Below, piece by piece: positions 1-10,286 of a stretch of 64,000 bases of DNA. This DNA comes from Eudorina sp. 2006-703-Eu-15 (taxonomy: Eukaryota > Chlorophyta > Chlorophyceae > Chlamydomonadales > Volvocaceae). The translations under genes were made by a program, and so were the position numbers. Under the pieces are notes generated by a model. The model was given only the letters and a program-made list of their open reading frames with translations. It was not told the origin of the DNA and searched no databases. Position 1 is the stretch's first letter; each line of letters begins with the position of its first letter. The stretch is from the NCBI GenBank assembly GCA_003117195.1, contig BDSI01000064.1, forward strand, positions 1 through 64,000. The letters run 5' to 3'.

Positions 1-3000
1 AGATGTCGGCGGACACGTTGCCCGACTGGTTGATCACCTTCTGGACATCAGGGATCATCACCTGCCGGCAAGGGAGGCCGGCAAGGGCGACAACAGGGAA
101 GGGGGGAAGGGGAGAAGGGGCGTTCAGGCGAGGGCAAGAGGTAGTTGGACAACATATTTGTGCACCACTACATACTGCGTTGCCTGCCAGCACCTCACTG
201 CCTTTCCCCCCCCGCCTGCCCGGCCCTGCGCCGTGCTCAGGCGGGTTCACCCTGCCCCTGCCTCCCTCCCCGCACCCACATTAAACCCCAGCGCCCGCCC
301 CTTACCATGCCGCCCCAGACACACACCCCGTCCTTCCCCGTCCATCCCCAGTCCTCCCCCAGTCCTCTGGCAGCAGCAGCGCAGTTTGAAAATGTCTACC
401 AATGTCCTATACCCCCAGTCCAACCCCCACCTGCTGCCTGTTGTGTACGGCGATCTTCATGACCGTGTTCTTCATGGCCACCACCGTCCGCATCACCCTC
501 CCGCCGCCTGCACCTCTTTCAGCAGCTTGAACGAGGAGGAGCCCGTCGGGTTGGACAGCGTGCGCTGCATCAGCGTGGGGGGCACCTGTCCCGTTGGAGG
601 GGTGGAGGGGTGGGGGAGGAGGGGATAAGGGGAAGGGTGTAGGAAATCAAGGAGAGGGGACACCGCGGATCGAGGCGGGAGGTATAGCGTATTGGTAGGC
701 TGGGCAAAGACAGACCGCGCTGACTGCAACAGCGAGGATCCGGGGGTAGCGGCCGGGATGGTGGGGCTTCCACCCTCATCGGATGTGCCCCCTTCCTGAC
801 CCTGTACCTCCGTACCCACCTCCCCCTTCGATGCAGCCGTTCACCGCACACACGCCGAGCATCCATGTGGCAATGTGTGCACACCCCCCGCCCTACCCCG
901 GTCGCGTACCCCCCCGCCTATCAGCCGCCTCCGCTGGCTCTTTTGCCCCAGACCGGGGGGCCCCTTCATCCAAGCACGCTTTGGGTTCGCGCTCTCCCTA
1001 GAGTCGGTCGGCCCAACAAACCCTCCCCGCACCTAACCCCCTGTGTCAGTTCTGTTCTTCGGCTTCTCCTGGTACCCCCCCCCCCCCGCACACACACACA
1101 CCCATCGCACGCGCTGTTGACGCATACGCCCTTGCTTTTGCTGCACCTTAGGATCAGTAGGTAGCTTAGTAGAGTTTTCATCTGCATTAGCCTACGACGT
1201 CATAGCCGCTGCTTCTGCTGGCGTCCCGGCGCCCACCGGCGCTCGACAACGATACGGGCGCTGCAGCATCACGGCCTACACCACCTTGGGACTCCTTATG
1301 GACGACATATTTCGCCCTGGCATATTGGTAACTCTGGTCTCGGTCTCAGTCGTCGGTTGCATTGCTGGACACGGGTCTGCTTATTCGCGGCTCAGCTTTT
1401 CTCTTTGATAACACACACACCCATCCCTGATCCTGCTCTCCCCGGCACCCCCCCCTTCCCGCGCCCCGGCCGTAACGGCAGGCAACGGAATGCACTCCCC
1501 ACACACGGCCGCCGTCGTACATCTTTCAAACGGCTGGCGATTTCACGCCGCCGACTCTATCAACATCGTAGCGGACCTGCCGGCGTCAACTCGCCAGCCG
1601 TATGGTCCCGCTATGCCCCGCCCTCAGGTTGTGGAACCGTGGCAGGGAGCCGCATCCGCCGGCGCTCCCCAAGCCCCAACCCCCCCTCCTTCCCCCGCAG
1701 CCCCTGCCCTCCTCAACACAGTCGATCCCACCCCCCCCTCCCACAGCCTGGCCCTCCTCAGCACAGCCCCAGACTGTCAGGCTTCGCCCCTTCAGTCAAT
1801 ACAGGCACCGAGCAGGCGACAGGCACGGCCTCTCCCCCCTTACCCCCCATTTCCTATACCCCCCTACCCCCCATTTCCTCTCCCCTCCACCCCCACCTGC
1901 GTCAGGTCGTCGAAGATGGTGGAGGCCGTGTTGTTGGGCGCCGTGAGTCCAATGCGGTACCAGATGTGGTGGTTATTGGAGTGGCCCAGCACCGTCCGCA
2001 GGTGCTGCACCACCTTGTGCATCACGCTGTCCAGGTCGTTGGTCTCGTGCAGGTCCTTCACCAGCGTCATGTACTTGGGGATGGAGTTGTCCTTCACCAT
2101 GCTGCTCAGACTGGCGGCCACCAGCTGAAGGTAGGTCGGGAACCTGGAGGGGTGGGTGGGTGGGTGGGTGGGGTACAGGAAATGGGTAGGCATACTCCAC
2201 TGCGCTGCTGCCAGAGCAGAAGTCCGGTGAAGAACCGGGACAGGAGGGCGTTTGGGTGGACAGGCGAAACGCAATACACTTGTATCCGCTCGTGCGCTGC
2301 TAGCGGGGTGGTGGTGGTGGCGATGGTGGGAGGGGGGAATAGGACATTGGTAGACATACTCATACTGCGCTGCTGCCTGCAGCATCGGCGGGGCCGGGGA
2401 GGTTGCACAGCGAATCAGAGGTGGGGTGGGGTGGGGTGGGGTGGGGTGCGTTCTAGGTTTCAAGCGCCTCAAGGGGCTGCAGAGACCGCCTGGTGTTCGC
2501 GCCCAGGTACGTGCTCTCCCCGGCGGACCCACACCCGCGCATTTGCCCGCCCCGCCTCGGACTGCTGACTGCTGCTCAGGGAGTAACGCCAAAACGCACC
2601 GCGTGTAGCCGCGTGTTTCGAGCGCGTGTGTGTTTGGGTGCGCGGGTACGCGCGGGAGAATCCCCCGGAGAAGTCCCCTTAATCCCCGCCTCGACCCATT
2701 CCCTGTCGGCACACGCCATTGGACACCCGCCACACTTACATACACCCCTCCTTTGCTCTGGCAGCAGCGCATTTTTTAATAAGTCTACCAATGTCCTATA
2801 CCCCCCTCTTCTACACACCCTCACAAACGCCCCGTCCCGCCCCGCCCTCCCCCTCGGGGTGCACCGCCCCGCCCCCCCCCCCCCGGGACTGACACGGGGC
2901 TTCACGGCGGTGACCCCCACCCCCCCTCCTGCCGCCGCCGGGCCACCCAGCCGACGACCCAGATCGCGTCGGACCCCTCCGCCGACTGTCCCTCCCCCCA

Positions 3001-4930
3001 ACCCACCCGATCTGAGCCCTCCCCCAACCCACCCGATATGAGCCCTTCCCGCCGCCCTGCACACCCTGCTCCCGGGTGGGGCTGGGTTCTTCCTCGCTCA
3101 GGCAGTCCGCACTGCAGCTCGTGAACCGCTAGTGTGTCACCCGATTTGCGAACCCCCGCCCCCTGACATGAGTTTCTCCTTGCCAAAACCCCTGTTGTTT
3201 AGGGGCAACACCACGCCCTTGTTGGTCAGGGTATTGCCCCCCCCCTCCCGCGGCTCCCCACCCGACCCACATGATGTAATCGGCTTCATCCGCGGCCGCG
3301 TCTCCGAAGCCCACCGTCAGCACTCCGATGACCTTGTCCGACACCTTGATCGGCACTGCGGCTAAGTAGGTCAGGGCTGTGCGAGGTGGCGCGCGGCGGG
3401 GGAGGGGGGTAGGGAGCGGTGGGAACAGACGAGGGGGGAGGGAGAGGAGAACCAGGGAGTGATAAAAACGACGAGGCTGCGCGGGGAGGGAGGTGTAGGA
3501 CATGGTGGGTAGACTGGTACACATATTCATACTACGGGCGGGGAGAGGCGGGGGGAGGGGGAAGGGGGGAGGGTATAGGAAATTGGTAGAGGGGGGGGGG
3601 AGGGGGGGTGAAACCAGGTCCAGGGCATGTCGGCGAGGGCGGGTCGTGTCAGGGGCTGGAAACCCCGCGGCGGTCACACACGCCCGACCCGGACCCAACC
3701 AACCCCAAAGGCGGAGGGGTGCTCGGCAGGATTGGGTGGAAGTGGCCCCTCGGGCGGGGGCGGTGAGGTGGGCGGGAGTGTGGGGGGACAGACCCCCAGG
3801 GCGCCACACGCCAAGCGCGGCGTCGTCTAATCTGTGACCGAGCTCAATTGCAAAGCAAAGGGCTGTTGGGTCAACGCTTCGTGTGGGCCCAGGGAGGGGA
3901 ACGATGGTGCGAAGGCAATGGACAGACCAACGGGGCGAGGGGGGAAGGTCCGGGCAAAGTTGGAACGGGGCGAAGCCTGGTTTGTTGCGTGGGGCTGGGC
4001 AGCAGATAGCACCAGGGGTTGGGGAGGGAAATGGCAGGATGCCAGAAGCCCGGGAGGTTGTGCTGACTAGGTTGACGTAAGGAGATTGTATGGGGTGCGG
4101 GAGAGGGGATGGCTCGCACCTGCAGCGCTAGCCAGGGCGGTCCAATCCGAGGGTGCGGGCCCCTCGCTGGCCGAGGGCTGCCAGTAGAAGAAGTCCGTGC
4201 CCTTCTGCAGGATCCGCTCAGCCGATGAGTTGGAGCCCGGCACTTTGAGCAGTCGGTTTCCTTCGTGCACTGTGTCGGGCACTCCGACGGCTGTCACGAG
4301 GAGCGCATGCTCTTGCGTCTCCGAAAGGACACTGACGCTGCGGGCGCGAAAACGGAGTTGCATCAGCATCCTCACAATCCACGTCAGATGACGTCAAGTG
4401 AGCTTTACCTGGCATACTTGGCGCTGCAGTCCGCGGTAACCAGGTTCAAGGCTCGCCGGACGGCCTGCACAGGCGTTGTCCGCTCGCTGCGACCCTCCGC
4501 AAACTTCTGTATCAGGGTGCTGACCTGAATGGATTAAACAAAGAAACGGTGATGTATTTGAGGTGTAACGATTCCTCAGCGAGTAAGACAACATGCGCAC
4601 CTTGAGCAATGTTGCTTGTACAGCGTTCGCCTCATTCGCGCTCAAAGACTTCAAGCTCTGATTCACTGCCGCTTGCGAGCCAGCTGGCTGCGCGCTCGGT
4701 GTCGCAGCAGGCGTCACGGCCGCCTGCTGCTGCCCTGAGCTGGGGGCCTTAGCAGTGGGAGGAGCTGAGTACAGCGGGGACTGCGTTGCACCAGCTCCGT
4801 TTCCGTTCTGGGGCGCCGCCTGTTCAACTCCCTCCTTCACAACAGCCTTAGGAACACTGTTGTTGTGGCCATTTTGTGCCGGGGGCTTCACCACCGCGTC
4901 TGCCTCAGGCTGTGAGGACGCGCAACCCAT
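1..4930 (-). CDS. GAF-domain signalling protein, 5' part of gene (runs off the window)
   Basis: Partial gene. Exons read on the minus strand: 4930-4601, 4524-4409, 4337-4120, 3376-3271, 2143-1897, 585-431 and 62-1 (continues outside). Phases agree for exons 1-6. The protein starts MGCASSQ, a typical N-myristoylation plus palmitoylation signal, so membrane attachment is inferred; I chose this ATG although the frame is open upstream. About 110 Ala/Gln/Pro-rich residues follow, then a first GAF domain (exons 2-5; FFYWQPS, LAAVPIKVSDKVIGVLTVGF) and a second beginning around DSVMHKVVQHLRTVL and reaching VMIPDVQKVINQSGNVSADI at the window edge. GAF domains bind cyclic nucleotides or other small ligands; related algal proteins often carry a C-terminal kinase or cyclase, which would lie outside this window, so the output activity is unknown. 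Exon 6 has a frame break near 496-498 (see finding). Confidence 0.72.
364..415 (-). repeat. Dispersed intronic repeat, copy 1
   Basis: Copy of a roughly 60-bp interspersed repeat whose two conserved halves are TATAGGAAATTGGTAGACAT and CTGCGCTGCTGCCAGAGCA. This copy is in the orientation opposite to most others and lies just downstream of exon 6 of the GAF gene. Confidence 0.6.
2171..2234 (+). repeat. Dispersed intronic repeat, copy 2
   Basis: Nearly full-length copy of the dispersed repeat, including the CTGCTGCCAGAGCA core and the trailing GTCCGGTGAAG, in the intron just upstream of exon 5 of the GAF gene. Confidence 0.6.
2338..2384 (+). repeat. Dispersed intronic repeat, copy 3
   Basis: Same repeat (GGACATTGGTAGACATACTC followed by CTGCGCTGCTGCC), only about 100 bp from copy 2 and in the same orientation, so the two are near-tandem. 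Confidence 0.55.
2421..2448. repeat. (GTGGG)n tandem repeat
   Basis: Five-base G-rich tandem units in the intron between exons 4 and 5 of the GAF gene. Confidence 0.8.
2756..2806 (-). repeat. Dispersed intronic repeat, copy 4
   Basis: Reverse-oriented copy: TGCTCTGGCAGCAGCGCA, then TAAGTCTACCAATGTCCTAT and a C run. It lies in the same intron as copies 2 and 3. Confidence 0.6.
3497..3590 (+). repeat. Dispersed intronic repeat, degenerate copies 5 and 6
   Basis: A diverged copy (GGTACACATATTCATACTAC) is followed within 40 bp by a second fragment, GGGTATAGGAAATTGGTAGA, between exons 3 and 4 of the GAF gene. Confidence 0.45.
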
Positions 4931-5959
4931 GACCCTCTGAAGCTCTGCAGCACGTTTCCCTACTAATAGACAGCCACCAAATGCTGATGGGGGCAGGGCC
5001 CCCGCCCCCGTTATTGGCAGGCGGGGAGAAACCGCGTTGCAGAAGAGGCACTCAACGAGATAGTGTCCAGCGAAATGACAAACAGCAGTAGAAAACCGGG
5101 CTGTATGGACCTTCACTCGGTAACAGTTCCATAAATTCACTTTCCTTCTTCCTGCACAAGTATGAGAAAGCGTTTTCCGGTAGCCAGTACGATAATAAGA
5201 TGTAATGTGCTACAAACATGAGGAGTGCAGGTGGAAAACTCTAACCTGTATGATAATTGTTTACGGAAAGCAGTACTGTATGCGGGGAGCAAGAACTTTG
5301 CCACCATGATGTTTCGTTTCTAGCAATTACATCCCTAAATAATGAAATAATTTATTTGACGCTTACAGTATAAATCCTCGCATTCAGGCAGAAAAATAAT
5401 CCAGTCCGTCAACAGTGTCATCCGGGAAAGGGCAATGCGGTCTTCCTTAAAAGTGAATGACATCCATGTATCAAAATTTCTGTAGCACGTCAAGTTCATA
5501 CCGCTCGGGTTCAAGCTGCTGCGTGAGGTGGTCCCTCGGGTCTCTGGTTGTCGTTTCTTACCTACACAAATTTCTCGTTGTATATACACATGTCTTCGCC
5601 ATTTGCATCACACCATTTACCTAGGGTCTGGCAGATAACAGTCCCAGCCCGAAACTTAATGTTGTACAGCGACTTGGCAAGTCGATCGGTCGCAGAGTGT
5701 TTCCCAACGCATTAAAACCCGCTTTCGGTTACCACACGGATGATTCGGGGATGTCGGTCTCGGTCCCCCTCACGCAGTTGGGCCTCCCTTGCCCGCAGTA
5801 CAGGGACCGCGCCACAGCTGGCCACAGTGCGGCCATCGGCTCATGCCCCGCCAAACACACACAACAGGCTGCGCGTCTTGGCGCCGACCGCGTGGGTGGG
5901 CCACATCAACCGCGCGTGGGGTACGGGCGGCCGAGCGCATTGCACCATGTCCCCGGATC

Positions 5960-5998
5960 ATTATTAAGGATGCTACAGCGGACCCCGCGGGTCATCGC
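5960..5998 (-). repeat. LINE 3'-tail remnant
   Basis: On the minus strand reads GATGACCCGCGGGGTCCGCT, then GTAGCATCC and TTAATAAT, the 3' terminal signature shared with the LINE ends at 10183 and 23209. No LINE coding sequence is visible next to it. Confidence 0.6.
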
Positions 5999-6105
5999 TT
6001 TGTTCGGCTGCCACAGCCAGCCCAGGGCACTCGGGGCACTCTGTCGTTCCTCCCTGGTGTCTTGCCATTTCCCCATGGGGAAACTGCCGGCCAGCTTGTC
6101 TAGCT

Positions 6106-6145
6106 ATTATTATTAGGATGTTACAGCGGACCCGCGGGTCATCGG
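6106..6145 (-). repeat. LINE 3'-tail remnant
   Basis: Second minus-oriented tail: GATGACCCGCGGGTCCGCTG, then TAACATCC and an (AAT)n run. It lies about 110 bp from the previous one in the same orientation. Confidence 0.6.
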
Positions 6146-6311
6146 TCTAGCTGCGGTGCCACCCGCTGCAGAGGCCATGCCTCGTCAGGCCGTCGGCACT
6201 GCTGCCCTGTGGTTGCCACCGCCAACCGGGCGAGCGGAATAAGGCCCAATGGGCTCCCAGCCGTCGAGCCCGGTGCCCCGGTCCTGGGTTGCTGTGGCGG
6301 CGGGGTGGGTG

Positions 6312-6388
6312 GGGTATAGGAAATTGGTAGACATAAGAGACATACTCAAACTGAGCTGCTGCCAGAGCAAATAAAGGCCCGGTGAAGG
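6312..6388 (+). repeat. Dispersed repeat, copy 7 (best preserved)
   Basis: Most complete copy: TATAGGAAATTGGTAGACAT, a short variable stretch, then CTGAGCTGCTGCCAGAGCA and AATAAAGGCCCGGTGAAG. It is the only copy in the window outside a recognised gene. Confidence 0.6.
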
Positions 6389-7004
6389 GGTGGGTGGGTG
6401 GGTGGGGTGGGGTGCCGCGGGACCGCGCCGTCATAAACCGCCGCTACACCGTCGTCGTCCATCGCGACAATTGTACAACCGGTACGACAATGCCCGGGCT
6501 GCGGTAGGTCCGCGCTACTGGCGGAGAGCGGCGGGCAAACGATCCGCGCACCGCCCTGCAACCTGCACAGCCAGCCACTCAAACCAGGGGCTCGGGCCGC
6601 ATGCACCTATCCTCCCCATGTCAATTAAGGACAGCAGGTGTCCACATCCTCCTCCGCCTCCCCCTCCTCCACACTCTCCGCACTCTCCTCACTCCCCTCG
6701 CCGCGACCGTACGGCCTCTGCATAAGGCCCCAGTGAGGGAGGCGCTCGCTGGTTGCCGTACAGCCGCGCAGTCCCCGGCAGCAGCGTCACTCTCAAGGGA
6801 CGGCCCGCGTTCGACCTCAGCCCCAGCAGTGGGTGACGGTTGCGCTGACCGTTGCAGTAACGGTCGCAGTGACGTTTATGAGCCCCATCACCGATGCCGG
6901 TGTCACCACAACGGTGGTGACTGATGAGTGAAGATGGCCACAGAGGACTGCTGGGGCCTGCCGGCGCATCAAAGTCTCTTCCGTCCACGTCCAAACCTTT
7001 TCTT

Positions 7005-7033
7005 CATATAACCCGGGTCCGCCGGGTTATATG
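7005..7033. repeat. Perfect 12-bp inverted repeat (hairpin)
   Basis: CATATAACCCGG at 7005-7016 is the exact reverse complement of 7022-7033, with a 5-nt loop. No adjacent gene explains it. Confidence 0.75.
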
Positions 7034-7647
7034 TCACCCCGCCCAACTCGTTTACACACCCACTCCGTGACCCAAATCCAACAAAAGCTCGCCATTGCCA
7101 CGGCTTCCCGTTGCTCCAGGGTTTCTAACACACTCCGCTGCAGGGGACCGGCCGGCCGCGTCCGCCCCGAAACCCCGTACCGGATAAGCGACACAGTCGT
7201 ACGACCTACCGGAACCGGTTCCTCTGCGGTCCGCCGCCGCCGCCGCCTACCCCCTACATCTATTTTTCGGGCGTCAACACACCAGCTGGCACAGCACGCT
7301 GCCGCCCTGACCCTGAGCCTCTCGACCGGATCCTCCCCTCCGCACGGGGTGCCGCCCGCCGACCTGCCCTCCTCTACTCCACGAATGCCTCGCCCAGTCA
7401 CCCTCCCAGTACGCCGCCCAGTCGGCCTCAGAGCAGGGTTGGGGTTGGGGGTCGGGTTCGGGGTCAGCGACCCATGGGCCCCATGGTGAGGCCAGGCCCA
7501 GACGGGGGGGGGGAGGGTCCGCGCCCTTCCCTCCGCCAGGACGGAGCGCGGACCGGCGCCCCCTCCCCCGCCCTGGCGTCAGCGACCCCCCCCCCCGCCC
7601 TGGCCTCAGCGCCCCCTCCCCCGCCCCTGGCCTCGCGGCCTCGGGCA

Positions 7648-8696
7648 TTATCCCACGCTCTTGGTCGCGGACTTCTCAGCCGCGAAGTCGGGGCACTCTG
7701 CGCTCTCGGACTGAGAGCACTCGGCGGCGGAGTCGGGCGCCGGGCCGCCGCCGGACCTCGGACGGCCCATCGCCGGATCGTGCTCGGGAGGCTCGTGGTA
7801 CGACAGCTCCTCATCCGACGTGGGCCCTATGACGGGCGGCTCAGCGGTGCTGTACTCCACGGCGCCGCGGGAGTCGGATGTGGGCGGCGGGTCCAGTACG
7901 GCAGCCATGGTGGCGGCGGCCTGCGCGCCGGCGACGGCGCCTGGGGGTGGGGCGGGGTGGCGAGCGGCGGCGTGCCGTGCCGTGCAATCACGGCGCAGAA
8001 GAAAGGACGGGAGGCGGGGGAATGGGTCCATGTCAGGCGGGGAGGGAGGGGGTCCCGAAACACGGCAAACCGCAAGGAGGGGGACAGCAAGCGTGTCGTG
8101 AGGAGGCCGCGCCTGTCGTCGACGACCCGCGGGGTCCATTGTAACACCATTCATAAAAGACGCGGGGTGGGCGCTGGTTTGGTCTGGATGGGTGGGGTTA
8201 CCCCTGCCAATGCCGTACAGATCACAGCTGCATCGGCACCCTGCCGCAAGCGTGCGTTGGTGTGATGGACCCCAACCCAACGTGATGTCGGGGAGGGTGG
8301 CGGGTGCCGGTGCGCGCTGCGCGCACTGACATCAACACCACCTCCCTCCCTCCCGCGGGCCGCTGCTGCCTCGACCCCTGGGTTGAGGCAGGTCGGGTCG
8401 GGTCGGGTCGGGGCCTTGCTTGCAGGCCCCGGTGGGTCCGCTGCAACACCCAAGCGCGCGGACGCCGCGAGGTGGCCCTAGGTGGCGGAGGTGCGGGAGG
8501 GATGCAGTCGGCTTCGGCGGGCGCGCGACGGCCGACCCACCGACCCACCGACCCACCCACCCGCGAATGCGCCCAGCGGCCCCACCACCGCCGCCGCCGT
8601 GGCGCCCACGACGGCCCCCGCCGCGCCCCACTTGACGGGGCCCGGCGTGCCCTCGAGGGCCTCCCGGACGGCCTCCGGCACCTCCGAGGGACGCAT
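7648..8696 (-). CDS. Two-exon glycine-zipper membrane protein, 142 aa
   Basis: Exons 8696-8561 and 7940-7648 join in phase 1 across a GT-AG intron. The start ATG opens MRPSEVPEAVREALEG. Residues of roughly 22-55 form an Ala/Gly/Val-rich hydrophobic stretch with small residues every four positions (GAAGAVVGATAAAVVG, then GAFAGAVAGA), a glycine-zipper pattern seen in membrane-inserting or membrane-spanning helices; the splice falls inside the zipper and keeps its spacing, which supports the model. The remaining ~85 residues are polar and acidic (Pro/Ser/Glu-rich) and end AEKSATKSVG. I do not recognise the family. Membrane association is inferred; organelle targeting cannot be judged. An in-frame extension upstream of the chosen ATG exists but is low-complexity and is probably 5'UTR. 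Confidence 0.55.
8126..8160 (+). repeat. LINE 3'-tail remnant inside an intron
   Basis: GACGACCCGCGGGGTCCATT, then GTAACACCATTCAT: the LINE 3' signature, antisense to the glycine-zipper gene and within its single intron. Confidence 0.5.
8391..8411. repeat. (GGTCG)n tandem repeat
   Basis: Four 5-bp units in the intron of the glycine-zipper gene. The same motif recurs in introns near 32104 and 51892. Confidence 0.7.
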
Positions 8697-9266
8697 CGCC
8701 TCTGTCCTCTCCTCTCCTCTCTTCCCCTCCTGCGGTTCCCGCTCGGCGGCTACCGGCTGAGCCCTCCGCCGCGGAGATCCCCCTTCCGGCCCGTGCTGCT
8801 CACACTTCCTCGTTGCTTTCGTTGAGGTTGGAGACCCGAAATGCGTCGCTGCGGCGATCTGCGAGAGGGACGCTACGAAGAGTCTGAAGAGATGCGGGCT
8901 GAAAGGGCTGGTTGTTAAGCGAGTCCTGTCGGGGCGAAGCACGCGGAAAGCCAAAGCGGACAAACCAGCAGGCCCGGGTCGGGTCACGAAGCAGCTCCGC
9001 TGCGGTGGGCAAGGCGACAGTTAAGCGACGGTTTCGCGGCGGCAGCGGGCTGCGAGGATCGCGCAGATAAGAGGCGCTTTGGAGGACGGCGTGCAAGGGG
9101 TTCTGCTTCTGAAAGGAATTGTCGAAAACGCATCGGATTGTCTTTTTCTTGTTGTCGTTCTTGTTCTTGTTGTTACGGGCCTGCCATCCTAAAGTGCGCC
9201 GCTCCGAGGCTTTCGTAACGTACTACGGCCCAACAATGTCCCAACGCCTGCCGAATGTGAGGCTGG
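8697..9266. other. Upstream flank of the glycine-zipper gene
   Basis: Probable 5'UTR and promoter. A pyrimidine-rich TTCTTGTTGTCGTTC-type stretch lies near 9145-9175. No other coding sequence is supported; the LINE fragment begins at an undefined point near the right end. Confidence 0.4.
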
Positions 9267-10218
9267 GTGGGGCCTTTGGTTGTCCAATCCGCGGTGCAGT
9301 CCGCAAGCTCTGTCCGGCCGCGTGTTGGGCGCGCGTGGAGCGCAAGACATAGCTGCCATTTTTGGGGCTGTGGGGTGGCACAAGCGGTTGTCGCACAGAT
9401 CGAGGCAAGGCTAGGGGTGAGCCTTCAAAGGCAGCAGGTGTGGCTCGCAACGCCCCCCGTGGGTGTGCAACAGTGTGTCTGGGACGTTGTCGTCTTGGCG
9501 GCAACCAGTGCCATGGAAACGGGCCGGCGAGCCCTGAGGGCCGACAGGTCCAGGAACGCGGGCGGGATCCCGCGGTCCTTAGGGGACGCTGAAGGGCTAG
9601 CCGCCCGGCGGGCAGTGGCAGACTTTTGGAGCCGGCTCTACGACTTCGCTGAGCTGGGAGTCCCAGTGAAAGGGTGGTCAACGGTGGGGGCTACACACCC
9701 GATCCTGAAAGTGCAGGACGGTCGTCTTGTGTGCCGAGGCCCGGTTCCGTCAGGCCAGGATTCTTAAGCCCTGTGGGTACTCTGTCGTAATAGACCGCGG
9801 GTGGTCAGGGCACTGACGCCCAGTGGAGCTATCGCTAGGTGTGGGCGGTTTTTCGGCCCGGTGGGACCGTACGGGCAGGCCCCTGAATGGTGACTCGCGA
9901 GCCCCCGTGGCCTTCCAAGACTACGGGCCACCGCTGGAGAAGTGACCCCGCCTTGGTGGGGGTGGTGGTTCGCTAATAGGGGCGCCCTGGTGGCTAACTC
10001 CCCCTGAGCGGGCTTTATCCCTTGCCATGGTTGGTTCTCAGGAACGGGGTGGTTCCCTGGTAGTGTGGGCCCGGGGAGTGTTTCGGTGCACTTGGGGAGC
10101 CTGTCCGGAGCGCCATGGTGGCGTTAGTTTATTTAGGCAGTGTATGGCGAGGAAGCCTCGGCTGTCGCCGGGGCTGTCACCGATGACCCGCGGGGTCCGC
10201 TGTAACATCCTAATAATA
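9267..10218 (+). mobile_element. 5'-truncated non-LTR retrotransposon (LINE), 3' end
   Basis: An open frame from 9267 to 9767 encodes what I read as the C-terminal end of a LINE reverse-transcriptase polyprotein: a helical Ala-rich segment after VWDVVVLAATSA, then ADFWSRLYDFAELGVPV and RLVCRGPVP. The block A-D-x-W-x-R-L-x2-F-x2-L-G-[IV]-x-V is shared with the frame at 22392-23060, and both frames are followed by the same 3' tail, which is why I call them LINE ends. A 3'UTR-like stretch (9768-10182) leads to the tail GACCCGCGGGGTCCGCTGTA plus ACATCC and an (AAT)n run. No RT catalytic motif or endonuclease is present, so the copy is dead on arrival. The upstream boundary is not defined. Confidence 0.55.
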
Positions 10219-10244
10219 ATAATAGCTGCCGCTTGTACTAGTGG

Positions 10245-10286
10245 TAGTTATTATTAAGGATGTCACAGCGGACCCCGAGGTTATAA
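10245..10286 (-). repeat. LINE 3'-tail remnant, tail-to-tail with the preceding element
   Basis: On the minus strand it reads CTCGGGGTCCGCTGTGACAT, then CC and TTAATAATAA. Its microsatellite end faces that of the plus-strand LINE about 30 bp away. Confidence 0.55.

Larger units (their letters stand above)
4931..7647. other. Intergenic region, no supported gene
   Basis: Upstream flank of the GAF gene and 3' flank of the glycine-zipper gene. The part from about 5140 to 5700 is AT-richer than its surroundings and may hold promoter sequence of the GAF gene. It contains two minus-oriented LINE tail remnants, one dispersed-repeat copy and a 29-nt hairpin, all listed separately. Open frames here have no recognisable domain or splice logic. 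Confidence 0.5.
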
